From assembly GCF_027487935.1 (NCBI RefSeq), contig NZ_JAIYCP010000021.1:127271-191270 (forward strand): a stretch of DNA of 64,000 nt, read 5' to 3'. This stretch comes from Brevundimonas sp. GTDB lineage: Bacteria; Pseudomonadota; Alphaproteobacteria; Caulobacterales; Caulobacteraceae. Made by a program: the position numbers and the translations under genes. Position 1 is the first letter of the stretch; the number at the start of each line of letters is the position of its first letter. Of this stretch, positions 51,087 to 59,479 are shown in pieces. The notes under the pieces are model-generated. The model ran no database searches and was not told the DNA's origin. It saw only the letters and a program-made list of their open reading frames with translations.

Positions 51087-51748
51087 AGACGCTGATGGTT
51101 CTGTTCCGGCGCGAGCTGGCGCTGGCCTGGTCCGGCGGCGGCGGGCCCCTGCTGGCCTGCGGCTTCTTCCTCTGTCTGACGGCCCTCATTCCTCTGGCGG
51201 CCGGGGGCGATCCGGCGGGGCTGAGGCCGATCGCCGGCGGCATCGCCTGGCTGGCGTTGGCCCTGTCATCGATCCTGTCGCTGGAGCGGCTGTTCGAGCG
51301 CGACCTCGAGGACGGGGCGCTGGACCTGATCGCCCTCGGCCCCGTTCCGCTGGAGCTGGTCGTCCTGACCAAGGCCAAGGCCCAGTGGCTGGCGGTCGGC
51401 GTGCCGCTGGCCCTGACCGCGCCGGTCGCAGCGATCACCCTCGGCCTGCCGCCGTCGCTGGCCCCGCTGGTCCTGCTCTCGGCCCTGATCGGCTCACTCG
51501 GCTTCGCCCTGACCGGGGCGCTGGGCGCCGCCCTGGCCCTGGGATCGAAGCGCGGCGGCCTGTTGATCGCCGTGGTCGTCCTGCCGCTGTTCATCCCGCC
51601 GGTGGTGTTCGGCGCGGGGTCGCTGGAGCGGGCCGTCAACGGCCTCGACCCCCTGCCGGCCCTCGCATTTCTGGGAGCCTATGTTTTGTTCGCTGCCGTG
51701 ATCACCCCCTTTGCGGGAGCGGCGGCGGTCAGGAATGCGCAGGGCTAG
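51083..51748 (+). CDS. ccmB: Haem exporter membrane protein CcmB
   Basis: 221-residue inner-membrane protein with about six TM helices. [14 protein letters not shown] at the start, [22 protein letters not shown] and the C-terminal [12 protein letters not shown] are characteristic. ATG overlaps the ccmA stop (ATGA). ccmC follows only after a 535-bp gap that holds an inverted repeat and the antisense yjdM gene. Confidence 0.95.
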   Translation: MKTLMVLFRRELALAWSGGGGPLLACGFFLCLTALIPLAAGGDPAGLRPIAGGIAWLALALSSILSLERLFERDLEDGALDLIALGPVPLELVVLTKAKAQWLAVGVPLALTAPVAAITLGLPPSLAPLVLLSALIGSLGFALTGALGAALALGSKRGGLLIAVVVLPLFIPPVVFGAGSLERAVNGLDPLPALAFLGAYVLFAAVITPFAGAAAVRNAQG

Positions 51749-51793
51749 TCGCGGCTGCGCGAAGCGCGATCCAACGCCCGTTGGCGACCCGTT

Positions 51794-51897
51794 TTCATCA
51801 CAGCGAACACAACGCCCTCACAGCGGGCACGACGGGGCCGGAGCCTGACGCGATCCCGTTGTGTTCGTTGTGACCTCGTTGTGTTCGTTGTGATGAA
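51794..51897. repeat. Long inverted repeat with TTCATCACA(A/G)CG arms, copy 2
   Basis: Left arm 51794-51836 and right arm 51855-51897, 43 bp each, separated by 18 bp. The right arm complement reads TTCATCACAACGAACACAACG; the left arm has several substitutions. Same arm length and word structure as the element at 42967-43188. Lies between convergent ccmB and yjdM. Confidence 0.87.
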
Positions 51898-51944
51898 CCT
51901 GGGCGGTCAAAGCCTGTGGCGCTTCGCGCGATCGAACCCGCCGG

Positions 51945-52169
51945 TCAGGCCTTCTTCACGAACTCCACGCGCAGCACGAGGCCGCGGACCTTGTCGACAT
52001 TGGCCTCGATCTCGTCGGTGTCGCCGGTGAGGCGGATGTTCTTCACCAGGGTCCCGCGCTTCAGCGTCACCCCGCCCGAGCCCTTGACCTTGAGGTCCTT
52101 GATCAGGGTCACACTGTCGCCGTCGGCAAGGATGTTGCCGTTGGAATCCCTGGTCACATCATCGGTCAT
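51945..52169 (-). CDS. PhnA/YjdM family zinc-ribbon-less short protein
   Basis: 74-residue protein matching the C-terminal domain of PhnA/YjdM proteins: VTRDSNGNILADGDSVTLIKDLKVKGS, TLKRGTLVKNIRLTGDTDEIE, and the ending VRGLVLRVEFVKKA. The N-terminal zinc ribbon found in longer members is absent. Despite the old name (alkylphosphonate uptake) the function is unknown. It sits antisense between ccmB and ccmC, splitting the ccm cluster. Confidence 0.88.
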   Translation of the reverse strand: MTDDVTRDSNGNILADGDSVTLIKDLKVKGSGGVTLKRGTLVKNIRLTGDTDEIEANVDKVRGLVLRVEFVKKA

Positions 52170-52283
52170 GGCGGGCGCTTTCGGGTCGGAGTGGGACCGT
52201 CCTAGCACAGCCCCTGCGTCGCGGCGCCACCCCGTGAAGTCCCCATATGGCGCGCGCCGTCCCGGCCCGCTAAGGAGACGCCG

Positions 52284-53006
52284 ATGTTCGGCCTCGCCAA
52301 TCCCGACCGCTTCCTGCGCTTCACCCGCCCGCTGACGCCGGTGCTGTGGGCGGCGGCCGCCGTGCTGCTGGTCGTCGGGACCTGGCTCAGCTTCACCGCG
52401 CCCGAGGACTATCAGCAGGGCGACACGGTGCGGATCATGTTCGTCCATGTGCCCGCAGCCTCGGTCGGGCTGATGATCTATGGCGCGCTCGGCGTGTCCA
52501 GCTTCTTCGCCCTGGTGTTCCGTCATCCCCTGGCCGACGCCACCGCCCGCGCCGCCGCCCTGCCGGGTGCCGCCTATACCGCCCTGGCTCTGGCCACCGG
52601 CAGCCTGTGGGGCAAGCCGATGTGGGGGGCCTGGTGGGCCTGGGGCGACGCCCGGCTGATGTCGGTGCTGATCCTGTTCCTGTTCTACATCGGCTATATG
52701 GCCCTGCGGGCCTCGATCGATGACGAGGCCAAGGCGACGCGCGCCGCCGCCGTGCTGGGGCTTGTCGGCCTGATCAATCTGCCGATCGTCAAATTCTCGG
52801 TCGACTGGTGGAACACCCTGCACCAGCCGGCCTCGCTGCTGCGCGCCGAAGGACCGGCGATGCCGGCCGTCTATCTGACGCCCCTGCTGATCATGATGGC
52901 GGCCTGGGGGGTCCTGTTCCTGGCCATCTGGCTGACCGCGATCCGCACCGAGATCGTACGCCGGCGGGTGGTGTCGATCCGCGCCCGCAAGGCGCTGGAG
53001 GCCTGA
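52284..53006 (+). CDS. ccmC: Haem transporter CcmC
   Basis: 240-residue six-TM protein. FVHVPAASVGLMIYGALGV (periplasmic His), GKPMWGAWWAWGDARLMSVLILFLFYIGY (tryptophan-rich WWD haem-handling segment) and the second conserved His in WWNTLHQPAS are present. It presents haem to CcmE. AAGGAGACGCCG precedes the ATG. ccmD starts 2 bases after its stop. Confidence 0.97.
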   Translation: MFGLANPDRFLRFTRPLTPVLWAAAAVLLVVGTWLSFTAPEDYQQGDTVRIMFVHVPAASVGLMIYGALGVSSFFALVFRHPLADATARAAALPGAAYTALALATGSLWGKPMWGAWWAWGDARLMSVLILFLFYIGYMALRASIDDEAKATRAAAVLGLVGLINLPIVKFSVDWWNTLHQPASLLRAEGPAMPAVYLTPLLIMMAAWGVLFLAIWLTAIRTEIVRRRVVSIRARKALEA

Positions 53007-53008
53007 TC

Positions 53009-53179
53009 ATGCCTGACCTCGACATGGGCCGTTACGCCGCCTTCGTCTGGCCCGCCTGGGGCCTGAGCGCGATCGTCCTGGCCGCACTCGCCGCCCGCGC
53101 CGCCCTCGCGGCGCGCCGCTGGTCGGCAGAGCTGAAAAGGCTGCAGGACGAGCCCGGCACGACAGAGCCCCAACCATGA
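53009..53179 (+). CDS. ccmD: Haem exporter protein CcmD
   Basis: 56-residue single-TM protein: MPDLDMGRYAAFVWPAWGLSAIVLAALAARAALAARRW with the family-typical YAAFVWPAWG and a basic C-terminal side. It stabilises CcmE-haem release. Lies between ccmC and ccmG with overlap of the next ATG (ATGA). Confidence 0.92.
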   Translation: MPDLDMGRYAAFVWPAWGLSAIVLAALAARAALAARRWSAELKRLQDEPGTTEPQP

Positions 53180-53754
53180 GCCGCTGGCTGTCCATCGTCC
53201 CGCTCATCGTCCTTGTGGCACTGGCCGCGCTCTTCATCGGCTGGTCGCTGAAACGCGATCCGTCGATCAAGCCCGACGCCCTCATCGGCCAGCCCATTCC
53301 CGAGACCGTCCTGCCGATGTTGACGGGTGACCAGCCCGGGCCGGGCCATCTCGATCTGAAGACCGCCGGTGTGGGCAAGCCGATGCTGGTCAATGTCTTC
53401 GCCAGCTGGTGCGCGCCGTGCCGGGCCGAGCATCCCAATCTGATGGCGCTGGAGGCGCGCGGCGTGGCTGTGGTCGGCGTGGCCTGGAAGGACGACCCGG
53501 TCGCCACCCGCGCCTTCCTCGACGAACTGGGCGACCCCTATGCCATGGTGCTGGTCGACCGGGACGGCCGGGCGGGTCTCGACCTCGGCATCACCGGTGC
53601 GCCGGAGACCTTCGCCGTCAATGCGATGGGCCAGGTCGTGGCCAAGTCGACCGGTCCCCTGCTCGACCCGGCCGAGATCGAGCGCCTGGTCGCGGCCATA
53701 CAGGCTCCGGCCCGCCCCCTGCCGACGGCCACACCACGCGAGCCGGGGCGTTAA
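53176..53754 (+). CDS. ccmG: Thiol:disulphide interchange protein CcmG/DsbE
   Basis: 192-residue membrane-anchored thioredoxin-fold protein. N-terminal TM (LSIVPLIVLVALAALFIGW), active site FASWCAPCRAEHPNLM, GVAWKDDP and cis-Pro region GITGAPETFAV. It reduces apocytochrome c haem-binding Cys. ccmE, ccmF and ccmH are not in the window. Confidence 0.96.
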   Translation: MSRWLSIVPLIVLVALAALFIGWSLKRDPSIKPDALIGQPIPETVLPMLTGDQPGPGHLDLKTAGVGKPMLVNVFASWCAPCRAEHPNLMALEARGVAVVGVAWKDDPVATRAFLDELGDPYAMVLVDRDGRAGLDLGITGAPETFAVNAMGQVVAKSTGPLLDPAEIERLVAAIQAPARPLPTATPREPGR

Positions 53755-53788
53755 CCTCTTTCCGACAGTTTTCGTTAACCCTGCGGGC

Positions 53789-54013
53789 ATGAGCACGATT
53801 CGATCCGGCCTCCCGTCCGTCCAGTTCCCGCCCCAACCCGCGGCCCTGCCTCCGGTACGCGCGGCACGATCGGATTTCTTCCGGGCGGCCCTGGAGGCGG
53901 TGCAGGCCGGCGGGCCGGAACCGGTTGCGCGCGACACCGCCCCCTCGTCCGCGTCGGCCGTTCAGGAGGAGCGCTCCCCGCGCCCCGGTGCCCTGCTGGA
54001 CATCCGGGTCTGA
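53789..54013 (+). CDS. Small hypothetical protein
   Basis: 74-residue ORF rich in Pro, Ala and Arg (SVQFPPQPAALPPVRAARSDFFRAALEAVQAG). No family recognised. It starts 34 bp after ccmG on the same strand; the gap contains two TTAACC words. The reading frame has codon use like its neighbours and the helix DFFRAALEAVQA looks protein-like, but the evidence is limited. Confidence 0.45.
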   Translation: MSTIRSGLPSVQFPPQPAALPPVRAARSDFFRAALEAVQAGGPEPVARDTAPSSASAVQEERSPRPGALLDIRV

Positions 54014-54087
54014 CGGTCGCCGCTCCATTCGGCCTTCACGCGAAAATGAGCGGCGCGATTTCGCCGGGCGTGGTTAATCTCTGCGCC

Positions 54088-54840
54088 ATGCGCACGAGGG
54101 GCTGGATCATCCCTGTGGCGGCCCTTGCGGCTGCCCTTGTCGCGGCAGGGTCCGTGGCCCAGCCGTCGTCGGCCCGCGCCGTCCGGACCGCGGCACCGCC
54201 TGAGCCCGTCGTCATTGAACTCTTCACCGCCCAGGGCTGCGCCGACTGTCCGGAGGCCAATGCCCGGCTTGAGTCCGTTGCGACCGAACCCGGCGTCATC
54301 GCCCTGACCTATGCCGTCGATTACTGGGACTACCTGGGCTGGGAGGACACCTTCGCCCGACCCGAGTTCGCCCAGCGCCAGCGCGCCTATCGCAAGCCCC
54401 TGAGATTGCGCGACGTCGCGACCCCGCAGATCGTCATCGACGGGCGCCGCCAGGTCGTGGGTGCCGGGATACCGGCCCTGCAGAGCGCCATCGACGAGGA
54501 AGCCGCCCGCCGCGTGTTTCCGCCCGAGATCGAGTTTCGCACAGGCGGCGACCGGGTCGGCGTCGGCTCCGGCCGCGCGCCCTCGGGTGGTGCCGAAGTT
54601 CTGGCGGTGACCTTCACCCCCGGCCCGCAGGAAGTCCTGATCGGCCGGGGGGATAACCGCGGCCGCACGGTGCGACACATGAATGTGGTGCGCTCGGTCC
54701 GGACCCTGGGCGAATGGACCGGCCGGCCGGCCCTCTATGCCCTTCCGGACGCCGCCGGATCAGGCCTGGCCGTAGCCATTCTGGTCCAGGCGAAGGACGA
54801 CCGGCGCATCCTGAACGGGGCCGTTCTCCCGGCGCACTGA
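54088..54840 (+). CDS. DUF1223 family thioredoxin-like exported protein
   Basis: 250-residue protein. Signal peptide or anchor MRTRGWIIPVAALAAALVAAGSVA, then VVIELFTAQGCADCPEANARL (CxxC-type site in a thioredoxin-like fold), VDYWDYLGWEDTFARPEFAQRQRAY, and TPQIVIDGRRQVVG. The family is secreted and of unknown function. The longer frame upstream is not favoured because the signal peptide begins at ATG 54088. Confidence 0.9.
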   Translation: MRTRGWIIPVAALAAALVAAGSVAQPSSARAVRTAAPPEPVVIELFTAQGCADCPEANARLESVATEPGVIALTYAVDYWDYLGWEDTFARPEFAQRQRAYRKPLRLRDVATPQIVIDGRRQVVGAGIPALQSAIDEEAARRVFPPEIEFRTGGDRVGVGSGRAPSGGAEVLAVTFTPGPQEVLIGRGDNRGRTVRHMNVVRSVRTLGEWTGRPALYALPDAAGSGLAVAILVQAKDDRRILNGAVLPAH

Positions 54841-54871
54841 CCCGCCGGCCTCACGACCCGGGACCGGGTGA

Positions 54872-55948
54872 TCAGGCCCCCGCCTTCTGCGCGAAACTCA
54901 TCGCGCCCGCGGCCAGCATGGGCACCTGGGCGGCCATGGCCCTGGCATGGGACGAGGCCGCCGTGCCGTCGCGCACCCGCCCGGCAATGCCCTGGCAGAT
55001 GGCCGCCAGCCGGAACAGATTATAGGCCAGCAGCCAGTCCAGATTGGCCGGCGTCGTCCCGGTCAGCTTCGCATAACGCTCCACCATCTCCGCCACCGAC
55101 GGGATCCCCAGGGCCTCGAGATCGGCACCGGCGAGCCCGTTGCGCGCTGTCGCCGGAATCACCCATGCGATCAGCAGATAGGAAAAGTCCGCCATCGGAT
55201 CACCGAGGGTCGACAGCTCCCAGTCCAGCACGGCCCGGACCTGCGGCCCGTCGGGGGCCAGGATCATGTTGTCGAGCCGGAAGTCACCGTGGACGATCCG
55301 CGTCGGCCCGTCCGGCGGCAGGGTGGACGGCAGGAATTCGATCAGCCGGTCCATGGCCGGGATCGGATCGATCTCCGAGGCCCGATACTGTTTGGTCCAG
55401 CGCCCCACCTGGCGCTCGAAATAGTTTCCGGGCCGTCCGTAGTCGGACAATCCGATGGCGGCGGGGTCGAAGGCGTGCAGGGCCGCCAGGGTATCGACCT
55501 GGCTTTCATAGATGGCGCGGCGCCGGGCCGGCTCCATCCCCGGCAGTTTCAGGTCCCACAGCACCCGGCCTTCGACCTTGTCCATGACATAGAACATCGA
55601 GCCGATGACGCTGTCGTCCGTGCACAGGGCCCAGGGCCGGGCGACCGGATAGCCCTGTCTGTGCAGGGCCGAGATGACGGTGAACTCCCGATCGACGGCA
55701 TGGGCGCTGGGCAGCAGGTTACCGGGCGGCTTGCGACGCAGCACATAGGCACCGGTCGGCGTCACCAGCTCATAGGTCGGGTTCGACTGACCGCCCTTGA
55801 ACTGGCGCAGCGTCAGCGGACCGGCATAGCCCTCGACATGGGCCTTCAGCCATTGGTCCAGCGCCGCTTCATCGAGCGCATGGCGGGGATCGACCTCCCG
55901 GGTGCCGGAGAAGGTGGACTGGGCGTCTTCGAGGATGGGCTGGGTCAT
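54872..55948 (-). CDS. Aminoglycoside-phosphotransferase-fold kinase (ACAD10/11-type)
   Basis: 358-residue APH-family protein. QFKGGQSNPTYEL, YVLRRKPPGNLLPSAHAVDREF (ATP-binding Lys), the Brenner motif VHGDFRLDNMI and DWELSTLGDPMADFSYLL are present. This subgroup resembles the kinase domain of ACAD10/11, which phosphorylates 4-hydroxyacyl-CoAs during their breakdown; it is not an antibiotic-resistance enzyme. Its ATG overlaps the glpK stop (ATGA), so both are translated together. Confidence 0.88.
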   Translation of the reverse strand: MTQPILEDAQSTFSGTREVDPRHALDEAALDQWLKAHVEGYAGPLTLRQFKGGQSNPTYELVTPTGAYVLRRKPPGNLLPSAHAVDREFTVISALHRQGYPVARPWALCTDDSVIGSMFYVMDKVEGRVLWDLKLPGMEPARRRAIYESQVDTLAALHAFDPAAIGLSDYGRPGNYFERQVGRWTKQYRASEIDPIPAMDRLIEFLPSTLPPDGPTRIVHGDFRLDNMILAPDGPQVRAVLDWELSTLGDPMADFSYLLIAWVIPATARNGLAGADLEALGIPSVAEMVERYAKLTGTTPANLDWLLAYNLFRLAAICQGIAGRVRDGTAASSHARAMAAQVPMLAAGAMSFAQKAGA

Positions 55949-57450
55949 GCTTCTTCCGGGTGAGCGGCGATGATGGCTGCGCGGACCGCGCTGCGCCAGC
56001 CCTTCAGCAGCCGTTCGCGCACTTCCGGTGCCATATTCGGCGTCCAGCGCGCGGGGGCCTCGACCGGATGGTCCTCCAGATCGCCGATCAGACCGATTCC
56101 GAGCGCTGCCAGTTTGGCCGCGCCCAGGGCCGTCATCTCCTGAAACGCCGGCCGTTCGACCACCACGTCGCAGATGTCGGCGACGAACTGCATGGCGAAG
56201 GCATTGGCCGTGACGCCGCCGTCGACCTTGAGCACCTTCAACCGCGGGGCCCCGTCCTTTTCCAGCGCGTCGAGCAGGTCGCGGGTCTGGTAGGCCAGCG
56301 ATTCCAGCGCCGCCCGGACGAAATGGGCCGGTCCGCTGTCGCGCGTCAGGCCGATGATGGTCCCGCGCGCCTCCGGCTCCCACCAGGGTGCTCCCAGACC
56401 GGTGAAGCCGGGCACCAGATAGACCCCGCCATTGTCCGTCAGCCCCCGGGCCATGCCCTCTGACTCGCCCGAGGCGGTGAGCACCTTCAGCCCGTCGCGC
56501 AGCCACTGGATCGCCGAACCGGCCGAGAAGATGGAGCCCTCGAGGGCGAATGCGACATCGTCTCCGACCGCATAGCCGAGGGTGCCGAGCAGCCGGCTGG
56601 TCGAGCCGACCGGCTCACCTCCCACATTGGCGACCAGAAAGGCCCCGGTGCCAAAGGTGATCTTGGCGTCCCCGGCCTTGAGCGCGCCATGGCCGACGAG
56701 TGCCGCCTGCTGATCCCCCGCCGCGCCGTGGATCGGCAGGGCCGCCCCGAACAGGGACGGGTCGCATTCGCCGAGACGGTCCGTGCAGCCGCGGATCTCC
56801 GGCAGGACCACCATCGGGACGTTGAAGAGGGCCGCAAGATCGGGTCGCCACGCCCGCGTCGCCAGGTCCATCAGCGCGGTGCGGCTGGCATTGGTGGCGT
56901 CGGTGACATGGCTGGCACCGCCGGTCAGCTTCCAGATCAGCCAGGTCTCGATGGTGCCGACCTTGACCTCACCCCGGGCCGCACGATCCCGGGCACCCGG
57001 CACGGCGTCCAGCAGCCAGGCGAATTTCGAGGCCGAGAAATAGGGATCGAGGATCAGGCCGGTCGCCGCCTGCACCATCGGCTCATGCCCGGCCGCGGCC
57101 AGGGCGCCCGTGACATCCGCCGTGCGCCGGTCCTGCCAGACGATGGCGCGGTGCAGGGGTTCGCCGGTCACCGTATCCCAGAGCACCGAGGTCTCGCGCT
57201 GGTTGGTGATGCCCACGGCGGCGAACCGTCCGACCCCGCCCGCCTGTTCGATCACCGCGCGACAGGTCTGCAGCGTCGCGGCCCAGATTTCGGCGGCGTC
57301 ATGCTCGACCCAGCCGGGGTGCGGGAAATGCTGCTCCAGTTCGACCTGGCTGACCGCGACGGGCCGCAGGCCGCCCTCGGGCGCGGCCTCAAAGGCGATG
57401 GCCCGGGTCGAGGTTGTGCCCTGGTCGATGGCGAGGATGAGGCTCTTCAT
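55945..57450 (-). CDS. glpK: Glycerol kinase
   Basis: 501-residue FGGY kinase converting glycerol to sn-glycerol 3-phosphate. LAIDQGTTSTRAIAFE, EQHFPHPGWVEHDAAEIW, GITNQRETSVLWD, TGLILDPYFSASKFAWLLD, TFGTGAFLVAN, APWWEPEARGTIIGLTR and DGGVTANAFAMQFVADI are all typical. No glpF or glpD lies nearby. The gene is followed by an APH-type kinase in the same transcript. Confidence 0.96.
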   Translation of the reverse strand: MKSLILAIDQGTTSTRAIAFEAAPEGGLRPVAVSQVELEQHFPHPGWVEHDAAEIWAATLQTCRAVIEQAGGVGRFAAVGITNQRETSVLWDTVTGEPLHRAIVWQDRRTADVTGALAAAGHEPMVQAATGLILDPYFSASKFAWLLDAVPGARDRAARGEVKVGTIETWLIWKLTGGASHVTDATNASRTALMDLATRAWRPDLAALFNVPMVVLPEIRGCTDRLGECDPSLFGAALPIHGAAGDQQAALVGHGALKAGDAKITFGTGAFLVANVGGEPVGSTSRLLGTLGYAVGDDVAFALEGSIFSAGSAIQWLRDGLKVLTASGESEGMARGLTDNGGVYLVPGFTGLGAPWWEPEARGTIIGLTRDSGPAHFVRAALESLAYQTRDLLDALEKDGAPRLKVLKVDGGVTANAFAMQFVADICDVVVERPAFQEMTALGAAKLAALGIGLIGDLEDHPVEAPARWTPNMAPEVRERLLKGWRSAVRAAIIAAHPEEA

Positions 57451-57535
57451 GCGGGCAGGTTAGAGCGCCCTTCCGGAGACTCAACCGGTCATCGCGGCGA
57501 AGCCGCAAGCCGAGCGATTGGGTTTGCCGCCAGGA

Positions 57536-57647
57536 GGTTCTTCACGAAGGACACCAAGGGGTCACGAAGGACACGAAGGCAGCAGTGACAGGCGCAGGTC
57601 CCTTTGTGCCCTTCGTGGCTTCTTCTTCGTGGTCTTTGTGATGAACC
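57536..57647. repeat. Inverted repeat of the TTCATCACAA family, copy 3
   Basis: Left arm 57536-57579 (GGTTCTTCACGAAGGACAC...) and right arm 57601-57647 (ending TTTGTGATGAACC). The words are ACGAAGG and CACAAAG instead of CACAACG, and the arms are less exact, but the outer ends GGTTC..TCAC / GTGATGAACC match the elements at 42967 and 51794. It is followed by another short palindrome, AAGCCCGGCTTTCGCCGGG (57672-57690). Confidence 0.75.
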
Positions 57648-57715
57648 AGCCAGCGGTAAGGCCGGGACTGGAAGCCCGGCTTTCGCCGGGATGGCGAGCC
57701 CGCTATGGATTGACG

Positions 57716-58699
57716 ATGCACACCGCCTCCTTTGCCGGCGTTCGCGACGCCGCCCGCCAGATCGCCGGACAGGCCGTCCGCACCCCCCTGATCGAAAGCC
57801 CGGCGCTGAATGCCCGGGCCGGGGGTCGCGTGCTGCTCAAGGCGGAAACCCTGCAGCGGGCCGGGGCCTTCAAATTCCGCGGGGCCTGGAACCGCATCAG
57901 CCGGCTGACGGAAGAGGAAAAGGCCCGGGGCGTCGTGGCCTATTCGTCCGGTAATCACGCCCAGGCCGTGGCCTGCGCGGCGCAGATCCTCGGCATCGAG
58001 GCCATCATCGTCATGCCCGCCGACAGTCCGAAGGTGAAGGTCGAGGGCGTGATCGGCTTCGGCGGCGAGGTGCGGATGTACGACCGCTACACCGAGAGCC
58101 GCGAGGCCATCGGCGAGGAGATCGCAGCCTCCAAGGGCTCCATCCTCGTCCGCCCGTTCGACGATCCCTTCGTCATCGAGGGCCAGGGCACGACCGGGCT
58201 GGAGATCCTCGAACAGGCCGATGCGCCGCTGGACCAGCTGCTGTGCGGGGCTTCGGGCGGCGGGCTGATCGCGGGTATCAACCTGTCCATGGAAGCCCTG
58301 TCGCACGAGACCCGGGTCATCGGCGTCGAGCCCGAGGCCTATAATGACACCCTGCTGTCACTGACGGCGGGCGAGCGGTTGACCCACGCCCCGGTCGAAC
58401 GGCCCTCGATCTGCGACGCCCTGATGACCGACCGGCCGGGCGAGCTGACCTTCCCGATCAATCAACGACTGACCGGGGTGGTGACCGTCTCGGACGCCGA
58501 GGTCGCCGAGGCTGTGCGCTATGCCTTCAAGGTGCTGAAACTGGTGGTCGAGCCGGGCGGGGCCGTGTCGCTGGCCGCTATCCTGGCCGGCAAGGTCGAG
58601 ACCGCCGGCCTGACCACCGCCGCCGTCCTGTCGGGCGGCAATGTCGACCCGTCCATGTTTTCCGCCATTATCGAAGACCGTTTCACCCCCGGAGCCTGA
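57716..58699 (+). CDS. PLP-dependent threonine/serine dehydratase or racemase family
   Basis: 327-residue fold-type II PLP enzyme. PLP-Lys in AGAFKFRGAWNRI, SSGNHAQAVACAA, the phosphate-binding loop GASGGGLIAG, and VLSGGNVDP near the C-terminus. No ACT regulatory domain, so it is a catabolic-type threonine dehydratase or serine racemase rather than biosynthetic IlvA. Start ATG 57716 matches family N-termini; frame extends upstream into the repeat. The maoC gene follows 4 bp after its stop. Confidence 0.9.
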   Translation: MHTASFAGVRDAARQIAGQAVRTPLIESPALNARAGGRVLLKAETLQRAGAFKFRGAWNRISRLTEEEKARGVVAYSSGNHAQAVACAAQILGIEAIIVMPADSPKVKVEGVIGFGGEVRMYDRYTESREAIGEEIAASKGSILVRPFDDPFVIEGQGTTGLEILEQADAPLDQLLCGASGGGLIAGINLSMEALSHETRVIGVEPEAYNDTLLSLTAGERLTHAPVERPSICDALMTDRPGELTFPINQRLTGVVTVSDAEVAEAVRYAFKVLKLVVEPGGAVSLAAILAGKVETAGLTTAAVLSGGNVDPSMFSAIIEDRFTPGA

Positions 58700-58703
58700 C
58701 ACC

Positions 58704-59180
58704 ATGACCGAACGCAAGGGCCTGCCCACCCCCGTCGCCGACCTCGCCGGCCTGATCGGCCAGGAAATCGGCGTCAGCCGCTGGATCACCGTCGACCAGG
58801 CCCGGATCGACGCCTTCGCCGAGATCACCGAGGACCGGCAGTTCATCCATATCGACCCGGTCGCAGCGGCCCACACCCCCTTCGGCGGCACCATCGCCCA
58901 CGGCTTCCTGACCCTCTCCTTGCTCTCGGCCATGACCTATGACGCCGTCCCGCCGCTGGAAGGGGTAGTGATGGGGGTCAACTACGGCTTCGACAAACTC
59001 CGCTTCCTGGCCCCCGTGCCGGCCGGATCGAACGTGCGCGGCCGCTTCAAACTCCTGTCCGCCGAGGACAAGGGCGGCGGCCGCTGGCTGCTGAAACACG
59101 AGGTCACGGTCGAGATCGACGGCGCCGACAAGCCGGCCCTGATCGCGGAATGGCTGGGGATGCAGATGGTGGGCGGGTGA
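58704..59180 (+). CDS. MaoC family (R)-hydratase
   Basis: 158-residue hotdog hydratase. The catalytic motif is present: ITEDRQFIHIDP (Asp/His) and FGGTIAHGFLTLSLLSAM; C-terminal VMGVNYGFDKLRFLAPVPAGS is typical of (R)-specific enoyl-CoA hydratases. Co-transcribed with the PLP dehydratase (4-bp gap). Its last 21 codons are repeated in diverged form 703 bp downstream, on the far side of the toxin-antitoxin pair. Confidence 0.93.
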   Translation: MTERKGLPTPVADLAGLIGQEIGVSRWITVDQARIDAFAEITEDRQFIHIDPVAAAHTPFGGTIAHGFLTLSLLSAMTYDAVPPLEGVVMGVNYGFDKLRFLAPVPAGSNVRGRFKLLSAEDKGGGRWLLKHEVTVEIDGADKPALIAEWLGMQMVGG

Positions 59181-59189
59181 ATCTTGATT

Positions 59190-59208
59190 TGGACCACTGA
59201 TTGGTCCA
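59190..59208. promoter_or_regulatory. Likely toxin-antitoxin operator
   Basis: TGGACCA-CTGAT-TGGTCCA, a perfect inverted repeat of 7-bp arms that ends 10 bp before the antitoxin ATG and overlaps an A/T-rich TATTTTA. Antitoxin autorepression at such a site is the norm for type II modules. Confidence 0.75.
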
Positions 59209-59218
59209 TATTTTACGG

Positions 59219-59479
59219 ATGAGTGAGATCGCGATTTCCGAGGCCAAGGCGCGACTGACGGCGCTGGTTCGCCAAGCCGAAGCGGGTGAAGATGTGGTCC
59301 TCACCCGGAACGGCAAAGGCGTGGCCCGCATCACTTCGATGGTGCCTCGGCGTCTCACTGTTGAAGAACGGATGGCGGTGATCCGCAAAGCCCAAGCCTT
59401 GGTCGGGGATTTGCCTCCTGATTTTGACGCGGCCCGCAGCCAGGACTTCCTCTATGATGAAGACGGCTTACCGGCGTGA
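59219..59479 (+). CDS. Type II antitoxin, Phd/YefM-like
   Basis: 86-residue protein with a Phd-type N-terminus (SEIAISEAKARLTALVRQAEAGEDVVLTRNGKGVARI) for DNA binding and an acidic C-terminal toxin-binding tail (FDAARSQDFLYDEDG). The start at ATG 59219 follows the operator-like palindrome. Its TGA overlaps the toxin start by 4 bases (59476-59479). Base composition is less GC-rich than the flanking genes. Confidence 0.92.
   Translation: MSEIAISEAKARLTALVRQAEAGEDVVLTRNGKGVARITSMVPRRLTVEERMAVIRKAQALVGDLPPDFDAARSQDFLYDEDGLPA

Noticed and set aside
53750-53786. CtrA-binding site (TTAA-N7-TTAA)
   Set aside because: Two GTTAACC words are present but spaced about 20 bp apart, not 7.
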